Source: RFSX01 sp964567435 (GTDB lineage: Bacteria; Bacteroidota; Bacteroidia; Chitinophagales; Saprospiraceae). Taken from it: DNA of 45,842 bases. The notes below the pieces were generated by a model. It made no database searches. It was not told where the DNA came from and was given only the letters and a program-made list of their open reading frames with translations. This document shows, in pieces, positions 18,032-27,019 of the stretch. Both the position numbers and the translations under genes were made by a program. The stretch is taken from positions 1-45,842 of the forward strand of contig CAZMMQ010000025.1 in NCBI GenBank assembly GCA_964567435.1, given 5' to 3'. The first letter of the stretch is position 1. The number at the start of each line of letters is the position of its first letter.

Positions 18032-19690
18032 ATGAAAATTACTTTTATAATGAGCCTCTGTGTGGCTTTATCTCTCGGAGTTATAGCTCAAGAAGAAGGA
18101 TGGCATCATGGCCCAGCTGATAAAGATGGTTCAGTTGGTATCAATACTGAGGCGATGTATAAGCAACTGCAAGGAAGACAATCAAATACAGTTGTGGTCG
18201 CAGTTATCGATTCAGGAATGGACATTGAGCACGAAGACTTAAAAGATAATGTTTGGGTCAATGTAGATGAGATTCCTGATAATGGAAAAGATGATGATGG
18301 TAATGGGTATATTGATGATGTCTACGGATGGAATTTCATTGGTGGTGCAAATGGAAATGTCGGTCCAGATACTTACGAGGTTACAAGATTATATGGAAAG
18401 TATAAGTACAAGTATGATGGAGCAATAAGGTCTAATCTGTCAAAAAAGGAAAAAGTAGAATATGATCTCTACATCAAGTGTAAAGAAGAAGTTGAAAGCA
18501 AGTTGGAAAGGGCTGAAAATGGATATAATAGATACACACAGTCTAAAGCGAATGTAGATTCTGGCTTAGATGCCATTGCCGCTGCATTGGATACAAATGA
18601 TGTTACCTTAGCAAATTTGGAAGCTATAACACCGGATGGTGAGGCGATGACAATAGGTAAGAACATTCTATTAGAGCAATTAGCAAATGGTCTTACAGTG
18701 GAAAGTATACCTGCACTAAAGGACCAAATATTTCAAGAATTAGATGGTGGGATCGAGTACTTTGAAGGACAGTCTAAATATGCTTATAATCCAAATTTCA
18801 ATACAAGAGAAATAGTTGGCGATAACTATGACGACCAGAATGAAAAGTATTATGGAAATAATGACGTGGAAGGACCTGATGCATTACATGGTACTCATGT
18901 GGCTGGCATTATAGGTGCTGTTAGAGATAATTCTATTGGGATGAATGGGGTTGCTGATAATGTAAAGTTGATGTCAATAAGAACTGTACCAGATGGTGAT
19001 GAAAGAGATAAAGATGTAGCTAATGCGATAAGATATGCTGTGGACAATGGTGCTAGTATCATTAATATGAGTTTTGGAAAAGGATTTTCATGGTATGAGA
19101 AAGTGGTAGAAGACGCGTTAAAGTATGCTGAAAAAAATGATGTTTTGATGGTTCATGCAGCTGGTAATAGTAGTCAGAATAATGATACCACAGATAATTT
19201 CCCGAATGATACGTATAAAGGTAAAGGCTTCTTGTTTTTTAAAGGGAAGACTAAGTACTACAAGAATTGGGTTGAAGTTGGAGCTTTAAATTTCCAAAAT
19301 GGTGAGGACTTATCAGCTCCTTTTTCTAACTATGGAAAGGAAAATGTAGATTTATTTGCACCGGGGATGGCTATATATGCGACTATACCTGATGACCAAT
19401 ACAGACCTCTACAAGGTACTAGTATGGCTTCACCAGTTGTTGCAGGTATAGCAGCGGTTATCAGATCTTACTATCCTGGATTAACTGCAGTACAGGTAAA
19501 GCAAATTTTAATGAGTTCTTCAACTAAGCTCAATCATTTAGTAAAGGTGCCAGGCATGAATGGAACGACCAAGTCTTTTAGCCAACTGAGTGTATCTGGA
19601 GGTACTGTAAATGCTGAAATGGCCATCAAGATGGCAGCTCAAACACCTGGGAAGAAAAAGATTAAAAATACAATTAAACCTAAAGCATAG
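18032..19690 (+). CDS. Secreted S8 family (subtilisin-like) serine protease
   Basis: The 552-residue protein has a signal peptide (MKITFIMSLCVALSLG, cleavage after VIAQ) and the catalytic triad Asp60 in AVIDSGMD, His286 in LHGTHVAG and Ser464 in GTSMASP. About 225 residues separate Asp and His instead of the roughly 35 usual in subtilisin; the insert contains a helical, charged region near residues 130-200 and a DDDGNGYIDD acidic loop that may bind calcium. No T9SS sorting domain follows; the C terminus is a short Lys-rich tail. The protease is likely periplasmic or secreted by another route. It has its own terminator and stands alone. Confidence 0.92.
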   Translation: MKITFIMSLCVALSLGVIAQEEGWHHGPADKDGSVGINTEAMYKQLQGRQSNTVVVAVIDSGMDIEHEDLKDNVWVNVDEIPDNGKDDDGNGYIDDVYGWNFIGGANGNVGPDTYEVTRLYGKYKYKYDGAIRSNLSKKEKVEYDLYIKCKEEVESKLERAENGYNRYTQSKANVDSGLDAIAAALDTNDVTLANLEAITPDGEAMTIGKNILLEQLANGLTVESIPALKDQIFQELDGGIEYFEGQSKYAYNPNFNTREIVGDNYDDQNEKYYGNNDVEGPDALHGTHVAGIIGAVRDNSIGMNGVADNVKLMSIRTVPDGDERDKDVANAIRYAVDNGASIINMSFGKGFSWYEKVVEDALKYAEKNDVLMVHAAGNSSQNNDTTDNFPNDTYKGKGFLFFKGKTKYYKNWVEVGALNFQNGEDLSAPFSNYGKENVDLFAPGMAIYATIPDDQYRPLQGTSMASPVVAGIAAVIRSYYPGLTAVQVKQILMSSSTKLNHLVKVPGMNGTTKSFSQLSVSGGTVNAEMAIKMAAQTPGKKKIKNTIKPKA

Positions 19691-19710
19691 GTTCTCTGAT
19701 AAAAGGAATA

Positions 19711-19746
19711 AAAAAGAGGAAGCTTACAGAGCTTCCTCTTTTTTTT
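19711..19746. terminator. Bidirectional terminator between convergent genes
   Basis: A perfect 14-bp stem, aaaaagaggaagct with agcttcctcttttt, has loop TACAG and continues into a T-run. A-run and T-run on both sides allow it to act for the S8 protease gene and the M1 peptidase gene. Confidence 0.88.
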
Positions 19747-19807
19747 AGAATATTCATGTAAAATTTACATTGCACAATCTCAGTAGAAATAACTCTTTTA
19801 AGAACTA

Positions 19808-21676
19808 CTAATTTCCTTCCGAATCATTCTCCTCTCTAGGCCAGACATTATCACTAAGCTCAACATCAGCTAATCTACCTGAAGGGTCTATCTCAATTTT
19901 AAGAATATTCTCTGCTAGAATATTCTCACTAATTATATAAGATGGATGTGTCCAGGGCCAGTCTTCTAGTACCTTACCATCAAAGATGTCATCACTTTTT
20001 TCTCCTCTCATCATCCTAAGCGGAATATTATAATTTAATTCAGAGCCATTCTTCAAGCTGATGACTATATCTATAGGCATTGGATGATTCCCAGTCTTTT
20101 TTAGTTCTATAGAGGTAATACCATCGACTTCTGTGATGTCTCCAACTCCGTAATCAATAGTATGTGTTGTATTAACCCAATACTCCTTAAACCAATCTAA
20201 TTCTAATTGTGATACTTTTTCCGCAACTCTTATGAAATCATTGATATTAGGATGTTTAAATGCCCACTCATCATAATATCTAAGCAAGGTTTTGTCCAAG
20301 GAATTCTTACCTATAATGTATTCTAGTTGTTCCAAAAACACCTGTCCTTTGGTATACGATCCTATACTGTAGGCGGTATTGGAAACAAAGTGATCAGCGT
20401 GAGTAGATAATGGTTCTTCTGATCCTGATTTCGCAAATCTTGTATATCCTCGTACTGATTGGTAATGTGGATTATCTGATGGTTCACCTTCAACAATACC
20501 TGCCTTTCTCAAATGATTCATTACAGCAGAGGATCCCCATGAAGTAAAACCTTCATCCATCCAAGCATATAGGGCTTCATTGGTGCCAAGAACCATTTGG
20601 TACCAGCTATGCATCCATTCGTGTACACTGACTCCTACTAAGCTTGGAAAGCTTCTTTCGCCAGTAATTAAGGTTGCCATTGGATATTCCATACCGCCGT
20701 CACCTCCCTGAATAAATGCATATACCGGATAAGGATATTTGCCAAAATGCTTATTCATATATTGCTCTGCAACATCCATTGCCTCATGTAGCTTGAGCCA
20801 ATTGTCTCTGGTTTTGTCGTTGTCTTGGTAGAAATAGTGAAGTGTTGTCCCCGCTGAGGTTTTTTTAGAAAAATGAGTGTAATCAGGGTCTGCTCCCCAA
20901 GCAAAATCATGCACATTCTCAGCTATAAATCTCCAGGTCAATTGCTTTTTCTTTAAGAGGCCTTTTCTCTTTGTGTTTTTCTCAGAATATCCATGACCCA
21001 TATCTTCCATGTTTTGGAGAACCCCAGTAGCTCCTACAGTATATTTTCTGTCTATTTTTATTGTCACATCGAAATCCCCCCATATACCATAGAACTCCCT
21101 TCCTACATAGGGGTTTGAATGCCATCCTTGATAATCATACTCACATAGTTTTGGATACCATTGCGACATCGAATAGCTAATACCTTCTTTACTATCTCGA
21201 CCACTACGTCTTATTTGTAATGGGATCTGAGCTGTCCATTCCATTTCAAGTTCAGTCTTCTTTCCAGGATAAATTGGTTTAGCTAAGGTCACTTCTAATA
21301 TAGTTCCTTGTGTATAGAATTTAGTTTCCTTACCGTCTTGCTTGAGGCCTTTAACCTTTTGATATCCTATCTCATTGGGCTTAAGTTGGGAAATCCTGTC
21401 TCCTACTCTTCTGTCAGGATCAGAGATAGTCAAAGATCGAATGTCCATCATACTATTTGGTTGGAAGGCATTGAAATATAGATGATAGAAGACTTTGTGC
21501 AAAGTGTCAGGAGAATTATTCCAGTATTTGATCTTTTGCTTTCCTACATAAGTATGATTCTTGACATCCATGTCAATCTCCATTCTGTACTCAGCTCTTT
21601 GCTGCCACCTATCGGGCTGACCTATTAAGACCCCTGTCAAAAGGCAAAAAAGCCCAATAAAAATATGTTTGCTCAT
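19808..21676 (-). CDS. M1 family zinc metallopeptidase (secreted)
   Basis: The 622-residue protein has a signal peptide (MSKHIFIGLFCLLTGVLIGQ) and the gluzincin site His352-Glu353-x2-His356 in VHEWMHSW, with the third zinc ligand Glu375 in MDEGFTSW exactly 18 residues on. The exopeptidase motif is GGMEYPM rather than the canonical GAMEN, as in many Bacteroidota M1 relatives. An N-terminal beta domain and a C-terminal domain of about 170 residues complete it. It probably acts as a periplasmic aminopeptidase. It lies 13 bp downstream of the CPBP protease gene and is likely cotranscribed. Confidence 0.92.
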   Translation of the reverse strand: MSKHIFIGLFCLLTGVLIGQPDRWQQRAEYRMEIDMDVKNHTYVGKQKIKYWNNSPDTLHKVFYHLYFNAFQPNSMMDIRSLTISDPDRRVGDRISQLKPNEIGYQKVKGLKQDGKETKFYTQGTILEVTLAKPIYPGKKTELEMEWTAQIPLQIRRSGRDSKEGISYSMSQWYPKLCEYDYQGWHSNPYVGREFYGIWGDFDVTIKIDRKYTVGATGVLQNMEDMGHGYSEKNTKRKGLLKKKQLTWRFIAENVHDFAWGADPDYTHFSKKTSAGTTLHYFYQDNDKTRDNWLKLHEAMDVAEQYMNKHFGKYPYPVYAFIQGGDGGMEYPMATLITGERSFPSLVGVSVHEWMHSWYQMVLGTNEALYAWMDEGFTSWGSSAVMNHLRKAGIVEGEPSDNPHYQSVRGYTRFAKSGSEEPLSTHADHFVSNTAYSIGSYTKGQVFLEQLEYIIGKNSLDKTLLRYYDEWAFKHPNINDFIRVAEKVSQLELDWFKEYWVNTTHTIDYGVGDITEVDGITSIELKKTGNHPMPIDIVISLKNGSELNYNIPLRMMRGEKSDDIFDGKVLEDWPWTHPSYIISENILAENILKIEIDPSGRLADVELSDNVWPREENDSEGN

Positions 21677-21689
21677 AATTATTTAATTC

Positions 21690-22895
21690 TCAATTATTTA
21701 CCAAGTGCTTAGACAAATGTTTGTCCAACTGACTATCTTCATTTGGCTTTGTGATAGGATCTAGAAGTTTTTTAAAGGTAGTCCATTGATACCTATACCT
21801 TAATATCAACAAAAATAGAATTGCCATTACATAAAATGCAAGGGTCATGAGATATGGATTTAGATTATGTGTGACAAGAAGACTATCCGTCGTAATGGCT
21901 GCGCCATCATATCCAACGAAAACTGCACCTGTAAAATTGGTAGCCGCATGTGTGCCAAGTGCCAATTCTAATCCATCATCCATAATTGTTATTACGCCTA
22001 ATAATAAACCAGCGCTTATGTAATAGGTCATCATGATACCTGTTCCAAAATTTTCTATCTCTGGATTGCTTCCATGCACCAACGCAAAAAGTAATGAGGT
22101 AACAACCAATGGCACCCATTTGTAACTTCTAACTCCGAAGGAACTAGGTTCTGCGCTTTTTACATAGTTAACGCCAAGCTTGCATATTCCAAGAAATATA
22201 AATACTAAGAATAGATTGCTAACCAGACCTAATGTAGCTGCTAGATTTTCGTTGTCAACTGAAGCTACTATGTTACCTCGCCATACTGAGCTTAACTTGG
22301 CAATACCTAATGTAAACAAAAGAGACAAAGTGACAATTATGACATTTCTCCAACGGGCAGTTCCTATACCTTGCATCAAATACCCTCTGAAGAACAATTC
22401 TTCGAAGCTTGTCTGAATTGGCAATACAAACAGACAGATTAACACCAAGGGTATAAATGTTGCTGGATTATAGTTCCAAGAAAACTGGTCAGGTGTTAAT
22501 ATATAGCTGAATGCCTCTACAGTCAATGATAATGCTAGCCATAGAAAAAAAGCAAAAAATACTCTTTTGTATCTTATTCTAGTCGAAGCGGTACTCAGGG
22601 TTTTGAATTCTCTTCGATGAAAAGGTGAAAATGTAAAATAAAATACCGTGATCGCAGCAACGAAGAATAGAAGCAACAGTGTCAATCCTAAATTGGTGTT
22701 AATTCCAAATTGTTCAAAATTCTGGGTGAATGTGCTTAGATCCGGACTACCTAATTCTGAATTCTGGTCTTGTAACTTAAGACGTGCAAGTTCTAATGGT
22801 ATACCCCCGATGTTATACCCTATAAACACCAAAAGAGCTACAACAAGGTACCTCCACCAGTCATTTTTACCTTTAAAAGCCTGCTTAAAGTACAT
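21690..22895 (-). CDS. CPBP family intramembrane metalloprotease
   Basis: The 401-residue protein has about eight hydrophobic segments and the CPBP/Abi motifs: Glu165-Glu166-x3-Arg170 in SFEELFFRGY, a second motif with His in FALVHGSNPE, and the third in LGTHAATNF. The family includes eukaryotic CAAX proteases and bacterial proteins of immunity or membrane maintenance roles. The substrate here is not known. The C-terminal tail (PNEDSQLDKHLSKHLVNN) is hydrophilic. It forms a two-gene unit with the M1 peptidase, so both may serve envelope protein turnover; that is inference. Confidence 0.88.
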   Translation of the reverse strand: MYFKQAFKGKNDWWRYLVVALLVFIGYNIGGIPLELARLKLQDQNSELGSPDLSTFTQNFEQFGINTNLGLTLLLLFFVAAITVFYFTFSPFHRREFKTLSTASTRIRYKRVFFAFFLWLALSLTVEAFSYILTPDQFSWNYNPATFIPLVLICLFVLPIQTSFEELFFRGYLMQGIGTARWRNVIIVTLSLLFTLGIAKLSSVWRGNIVASVDNENLAATLGLVSNLFLVFIFLGICKLGVNYVKSAEPSSFGVRSYKWVPLVVTSLLFALVHGSNPEIENFGTGIMMTYYISAGLLLGVITIMDDGLELALGTHAATNFTGAVFVGYDGAAITTDSLLVTHNLNPYLMTLAFYVMAILFLLILRYRYQWTTFKKLLDPITKPNEDSQLDKHLSKHLVNN

Positions 22896-23009
22896 TCAGA
22901 TTTATTTGAAGCGCATATATACTATAAAACAAGTAAAAAGTTTGGATTGAAGAAGAAATTGGATCAATCCACACGACAGTTAGCAAGCTTAACTTTTACA
23001 AAAATTACT

Positions 23010-23017
23010 CATCTTTG
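23010..23017 (+). promoter_or_regulatory. Possible -7 box (CATCTTTG)
   Basis: CATCTTTG differs from TAnnTTTG at one position and lies 14 bases before the ATG at 23032. No -33 TTG is evident. Confidence 0.3.
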
Positions 23018-23031
23018 TGCAAAATAATCAG

Positions 23032-23601
23032 ATGAAGCGTAAAGACATGTTTTTGGCTCTGACTTGTATTATCATAGGTTTTGCTTATAGATTGATACCA
23101 GGTCATCCATCTAATATCACACCTGTAGCAGCTATGGCTTTGATAGGGGGAATGTATATCTCAAGAAGTCTCTTGGCTTTCGTTGCGCCCATTTTGGCGC
23201 TTTACTTGGGGGATTTAGTATTGAACAATACGGTTCTAAGGTCATTTTATCCAGATCACAGTGGACTTGTGTTATGGAGCGATTATATGACGTTCAATAT
23301 AGTGGCTATGATTGTCACTGTAGTTCTTGGCATTGTCCTAAGTAAATCAAATGCATTAGGAAAGATAATAGGAGGAGGGTTAATGTCATCATTGGCCTTC
23401 TTTGTAATTACCAATTTTGGCTCTTGGCTAACAACGATAATTTATCCTAAAACTATAACTGGCTTAATGGCTTGTTTTACTGCTGGGATTCCATTTTTTC
23501 AAAACACATTGATGGGTAACTTTCTATTTTTAACCTTATTCGTTACTGCTATTGAAATGGCTAAGAAGTACGTCCTAAAAGGAGACTTAGCTAGCGTATA
23601 A
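23032..23601 (+). CDS. DUF6580-like integral membrane protein
   Basis: The frame is open from a GTG at 23017, but the ATG at 23032 (MKRKDMFLALTCIIIG) is the better start. The 189-residue protein is hydrophobic with about five membrane segments and conserved-looking loops FRLIPGHP-type (YRLIPGHPSNITPVAAMAL) and LPGLMACFTAGIPF-type (TGLMACFTAGIPFF). This matches the DUF6580 family of small putative transport proteins, resembling ECF-type substrate-binding membrane components. The substrate is not known. It is a single-gene unit whose stop lies 2 bp from the stop of the convergent HD-domain gene. Confidence 0.75.
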   Translation: MKRKDMFLALTCIIIGFAYRLIPGHPSNITPVAAMALIGGMYISRSLLAFVAPILALYLGDLVLNNTVLRSFYPDHSGLVLWSDYMTFNIVAMIVTVVLGIVLSKSNALGKIIGGGLMSSLAFFVITNFGSWLTTIIYPKTITGLMACFTAGIPFFQNTLMGNFLFLTLFVTAIEMAKKYVLKGDLASV

Positions 23602-23603
23602 TA

Positions 23604-25232
23604 TTAGGACTTTTCTTCAGGGTATTCTATTCTCACATGATAAATGCTCCGAAGTAATGACCTGAATACGTTCTTACATTCTTCTAATTCCATAAATGAA
23701 AGTGAGGATTCAGTAAGTTGGCCTAGTTTAACCTTATGCTCAGTGATGCCATCTATCAACTTATCGATGTCTTCACCAGTAGGGTTTTTTAGACTCTTTG
23801 AAGCAGCTTCTATTGAGTCAGCAAGCATAAGTATTGTCTGTTCTTTACTCGTTGGTTTCGGACCTGGATATATAAATAATGATTCATCAAACTCCCTACC
23901 AGGCTCATCATTTTTCTGTTTTCTATAAAAATATTCTACTCGAGTAGTACCATGATGCGTCTTGATAAAATCTATCAAGAGCTTGGGTAATCTTGCCTTT
24001 TTAGCTCTTTCGATTCCATCAGTAACATGGCCTATAATTATCTCAGCACTCTCAAAATTTGTCAGAGACTCGTGATTGTTCTTTCCTTGACTGTTTTCAA
24101 TAAAATACTCTGGTTTATTGAGCTTACCGATGTCATGGTAAAGCGCCGCAGTTTTGACCAGAAGACCATTGCATCCAATCTTATCAGCTGCAGCTTCACT
24201 CAAATGAGCGACTTGAAGAGAATGCTGTAAGGTGCCTGGAGCCTTGAGTGACAGTTCTTTTAGAAGAGGCTTATTCATGTCACAAAGTTCAGCAAGAGTG
24301 ATACTGGACGTAAAACCAAAAATCTTCTCAGCTATAGGAATGAATGGATAAGCCAACAAAAGCAGCAAGCAATTAAAAGCTAACCATCCAAATACTGGAT
24401 ATTCGTTAGATACTAATGATCCACTATTTATCAAGGCCAATCCTAAATATCCGACCATATAGGTGCCCATTATAACGAGAATCCACATAAAGAACTTATT
24501 CCAGTAACGTGTCTCAGATATTATAAGCACTGTTACAATCCCTGCTAGAATCTGTAAAAAGGTGAACTCGTAGCCTAATTCACTTAAGAAACTGCAAATG
24601 AGAACCACAACGATATGTATAAAAAGAGCCAATCGGCCACCATAAAAGTTGAATACAATAATTGGGACCAAACAGAAGGGAATCAGATATGGACTGATAG
24701 AAGGATTTTTGTTAACCAAAAAGACTAAAAAACTAAAGAGGACTGGCCATATGACCAAGAAAAGCACTCCTGATATACTTGAAGTAATTTGAGGGAAATA
24801 CTTCATAGAATAGAACAGCAGTGCTCCTATAATCAGCGCGGTCAATAAAAAATACCCTAGAAAATAGATAAACCTTGAAGTTATTGGACCTGACTTAGCT
24901 TTTTTCTTTGATAGATATGATTCTATAATCTGATAAGTCTTCTCGTCGATTCTCTGATTTTGTCTTACAATAACATCACCTGGATTGTAATTGACTTGGA
25001 TGTTACGAAGTGGATTAAGTGAATCTCCTTCAATGCCAAGACTGATGTTTTTCTGAAAACTAGATTCAGCGATCAGGTCAGAATGCGTCCAAACACCATT
25101 CATTGAATGTGTGAGATTCTCTTCGTTATGAGCAGGAAAAAACAAACTTATTAGTGTAACAGACAAAATAGCTACTAGCAGTTTCGGCAGATCTGCCATT
25201 CTAAAACTTGTTTGACCTGATTGGTCCTTCAT
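23604..25232 (-). CDS. 7TM-HD (PgpH/YqfF-like) phosphohydrolase, short sensor region
   Basis: The 542-residue protein has a first membrane segment near residues 17-32, an extracytoplasmic region of about 90 residues (to near 120), seven hydrophobic segments to about residue 305, and a C-terminal HD domain with HSLQVAHLSE, the HD pair at 366-367 in LYHDIGKLNKP, THHGTTRVEYFYRK and LMLADSIEAASK. PgpH of Listeria, the family model, degrades cyclic di-AMP. The extracytoplasmic part is much shorter than the roughly 250 residues usual in the family. It is the last gene of the GatC-led unit, 86 bp after the adenosyltransferase. Confidence 0.88.
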   Translation of the reverse strand: MKDQSGQTSFRMADLPKLLVAILSVTLISLFFPAHNEENLTHSMNGVWTHSDLIAESSFQKNISLGIEGDSLNPLRNIQVNYNPGDVIVRQNQRIDEKTYQIIESYLSKKKAKSGPITSRFIYFLGYFLLTALIIGALLFYSMKYFPQITSSISGVLFLVIWPVLFSFLVFLVNKNPSISPYLIPFCLVPIIVFNFYGGRLALFIHIVVVLICSFLSELGYEFTFLQILAGIVTVLIISETRYWNKFFMWILVIMGTYMVGYLGLALINSGSLVSNEYPVFGWLAFNCLLLLLAYPFIPIAEKIFGFTSSITLAELCDMNKPLLKELSLKAPGTLQHSLQVAHLSEAAADKIGCNGLLVKTAALYHDIGKLNKPEYFIENSQGKNNHESLTNFESAEIIIGHVTDGIERAKKARLPKLLIDFIKTHHGTTRVEYFYRKQKNDEPGREFDESLFIYPGPKPTSKEQTILMLADSIEAASKSLKNPTGEDIDKLIDGITEHKVKLGQLTESSLSFMELEECKNVFRSLLRSIYHVRIEYPEEKS

Positions 25233-25318
25233 CTTGTTATAGTTGAAATCACACCAAAGGTAAGAATAAACTTAGGTATTGAAATAAACTGTAATATGTA
25301 CAATTTCTCTAAGAGAAA

Positions 25319-25858
25319 TTATTTGGGATTCCATTTAACTTCATCTATGCCGTCTTTCATAGAAATATAACGACTGAAGACAAAAAAGTAATCCGATAAT
25401 CTGTTAAGTATAATAATGACAGCTTCTGGTATCTCTTTATGATTATGTAAAGTAACAGCTCTTCTTTCAGCTCTACGACAGATAGTTCTGCATACATGTG
25501 CAATACTTATCCTTTCATTACCTCCTGGCATGATAAAAGACTTCAGAGGTAATAGTTGCTTTGTCATTTCGTCCATTGCTGATTCTAGGTCTAAGACCAA
25601 CTGTTTGTCAAGTTGAGGTAGATATTTATCAGCTGTGTTATCAGATGAAAGATGACTTCCTATGTCGAAAAGTACGGATTGGATGCGCTTGAGCAATGTT
25701 GTATCTAAGCTCTCGCATTTAGAAATCAGGAGACCTATAAAAGAATTGAGTTCGTCTACAGTGCCGTAGGCTTCAATCTGAGCATCTGCTTTACTCACTA
25801 CTAGTCCTCCAAATAGTGATGTCTTTCCTTTATCTCCTTTCTTAGTATAGATTTTCAA
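25319..25858 (-). CDS. Cob(I)alamin adenosyltransferase, PduO/MMAB type
   Basis: The 179-residue protein opens with the conserved MKIYTKKGDKGKTSLFGG ATP-binding loop and contains GTVDELNSFIG, MPGGNERISIAHVCRTICRRAERR and NRLSDYFFVFSRY, the signatures of PduO/MMAB enzymes. It transfers the 5'-deoxyadenosyl group of ATP to cob(I)alamin to make coenzyme B12, used for example by methylmalonyl-CoA mutase. No B12 biosynthesis gene lies nearby, so the role may be salvage. It follows the ABC ATPase gene by 22 bp. Confidence 0.95.
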   Translation of the reverse strand: MKIYTKKGDKGKTSLFGGLVVSKADAQIEAYGTVDELNSFIGLLISKCESLDTTLLKRIQSVLFDIGSHLSSDNTADKYLPQLDKQLVLDLESAMDEMTKQLLPLKSFIMPGGNERISIAHVCRTICRRAERRAVTLHNHKEIPEAVIIILNRLSDYFFVFSRYISMKDGIDEVKWNPK

Positions 25859-25880
25859 GACCTATAAGTTTGATACAAAC

Positions 25881-26615
25881 TTAATGTTTATTGTAGTGAT
25901 GGTCTGGGTCAGATGCTTTGATAATATTTTTGTTTCGACTATCTGATTCTAAGATCCCATCTCTCAATCTGATAATTCTATGGGCATGTTCAGCAATATC
26001 TGGCTCATGAGTGACTAAGATGATAGTATTGCCATTATCATGAATGCGTTCTAGTATCGCCATAATCTCAATAGACGTTTTAGTGTCAAGATTTCCTGTT
26101 GGTTCATCTGCTAGAATTATAGCAGGGTCATTGACTAAGGCTCTGGCTATGGCGACTCTTTGGCGTTGACCTCCTGAAAGTTCATTTGGTTTATGGTCTA
26201 TTCGGTCACCCAAACCAACTTTGATGAGTACTTCTTCCGCCTTTTCTAACCTCTTTCTCTTGCTTTGGCCGGAATAAACTAGTGGAAGTGCTACATTTTC
26301 TAATGCAGATAGTCTTGGAAGTAGATTAAAAGTTTGAAATACAAAGCCTATTTGCTTGTTTCGGATGGTGGCTAGCTCACTATCATCCATATCGCTTACT
26401 TTCATATCCTTAAGGAAATAGTCTCCAGAAGTTGGTGTATCCAGAAGTCCCAGTAAATTCATCAGCGTTGACTTGCCAGAACCTGAAGGTCCCATCAGCG
26501 CTACATACTCATTTCGATCTATATCTATGTCTACGCCATTGAGCGCATGTACCTTTTCAGTACCCATGACATAGGTTTTCTTAATGTGTCGTGTAGATAT
26601 GATTGATTCTGTCAT
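25881..26615 (-). CDS. ABC transporter ATP-binding protein (LolD/MacB/FtsE type)
   Basis: The 244-residue protein has Walker A GPSGSGKST, a Q-loop FVFQTFNLLP, signature LSGGQRQRVAIARAL, Walker B IILADEPTGNLD and the H-loop in LVTHEPDIAEHAH. The form MGPSGSGKSTLMNLLGLLD and TGNLDTKTS are typical of the LolD/MacB/FtsE branch, which works with FtsX-like permeases. No permease is adjacent, so the partner must be encoded elsewhere. The ATG at 26615 overlaps the gatC stop by 4 bp. Confidence 0.92.
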   Translation of the reverse strand: MTESIISTRHIKKTYVMGTEKVHALNGVDIDIDRNEYVALMGPSGSGKSTLMNLLGLLDTPTSGDYFLKDMKVSDMDDSELATIRNKQIGFVFQTFNLLPRLSALENVALPLVYSGQSKRKRLEKAEEVLIKVGLGDRIDHKPNELSGGQRQRVAIARALVNDPAIILADEPTGNLDTKTSIEIMAILERIHDNGNTIILVTHEPDIAEHAHRIIRLRDGILESDSRNKNIIKASDPDHHYNKH

Positions 26616-26911
26616 GATTCCTTGTTTATAACCTTAGGTACTGAGAAGTATGGAGCGGATTTTTTCTTTGCATTTTGGAGGGCTTCACCTTGTGTAAGCT
26701 CATTCTTTACAGTATCGGCTCTAAGTGAGTGTTTGCTTTTCTCATTGGGATTGACCAATGGTTCTACCTCATCAGTATTAACATCTTGCAATATGTCTAT
26801 CATGACGATTAATTCTTCCAAATCTTTAGATAGACCCTTTTTTTCTTGTTCACTTAATTTGAGCAAAGCCAGTGCTTCTAATTTTGATATTGTACTCTTG
26901 TCTGTAGCCAC
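26612..26911 (-). CDS. gatC: Asp-tRNA(Asn)/Glu-tRNA(Gln) amidotransferase subunit C
   Basis: The 99-residue protein matches GatC in length and pattern: an N-terminal helix LEALALLKLSEQEKKGLSKDL, then VNTDEVEPLVNP, LRADTV and the closing PYFSVPKVI. GatC stabilises the GatA-GatB complex that converts Glu-tRNA(Gln) or Asp-tRNA(Asn) to the amidated form. GatA and GatB are not in the window, as is common when the subunits are scattered. The start is GTG at 26911. Confidence 0.92.
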   Translation of the reverse strand: MATDKSTISKLEALALLKLSEQEKKGLSKDLEELIVMIDILQDVNTDEVEPLVNPNEKSKHSLRADTVKNELTQGEALQNAKKKSAPYFSVPKVINKES

Positions 26912-27000
26912 GTAGGAAATTTATCTATGTAAATATGCATCATTATGATTATATCATTCTCAAATATAGATGTGTTCCTCTCTATCTCCGTCTAATTGCC

Positions 27001-27008
27001 TAATTTCG
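27001..27008 (+). promoter_or_regulatory. Possible -7 box (TAATTTCG) of the deoxynucleoside kinase
   Basis: TAATTTCG differs from TAnnTTTG at one position and lies 11 bases before the ATG at 27020, in the divergent region between gatC and this gene. No convincing -33 element is visible. Confidence 0.3.
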
Positions 27009-27019
27009 CCAACCAACAG

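Noticed and set aside
25302..25320. Inverted repeat aatttctct/agagaaatt at the end of the adenosyltransferase gene
   Set aside because: The loop is one base and no T-run follows on the minus strand, so it is not a convincing terminator.
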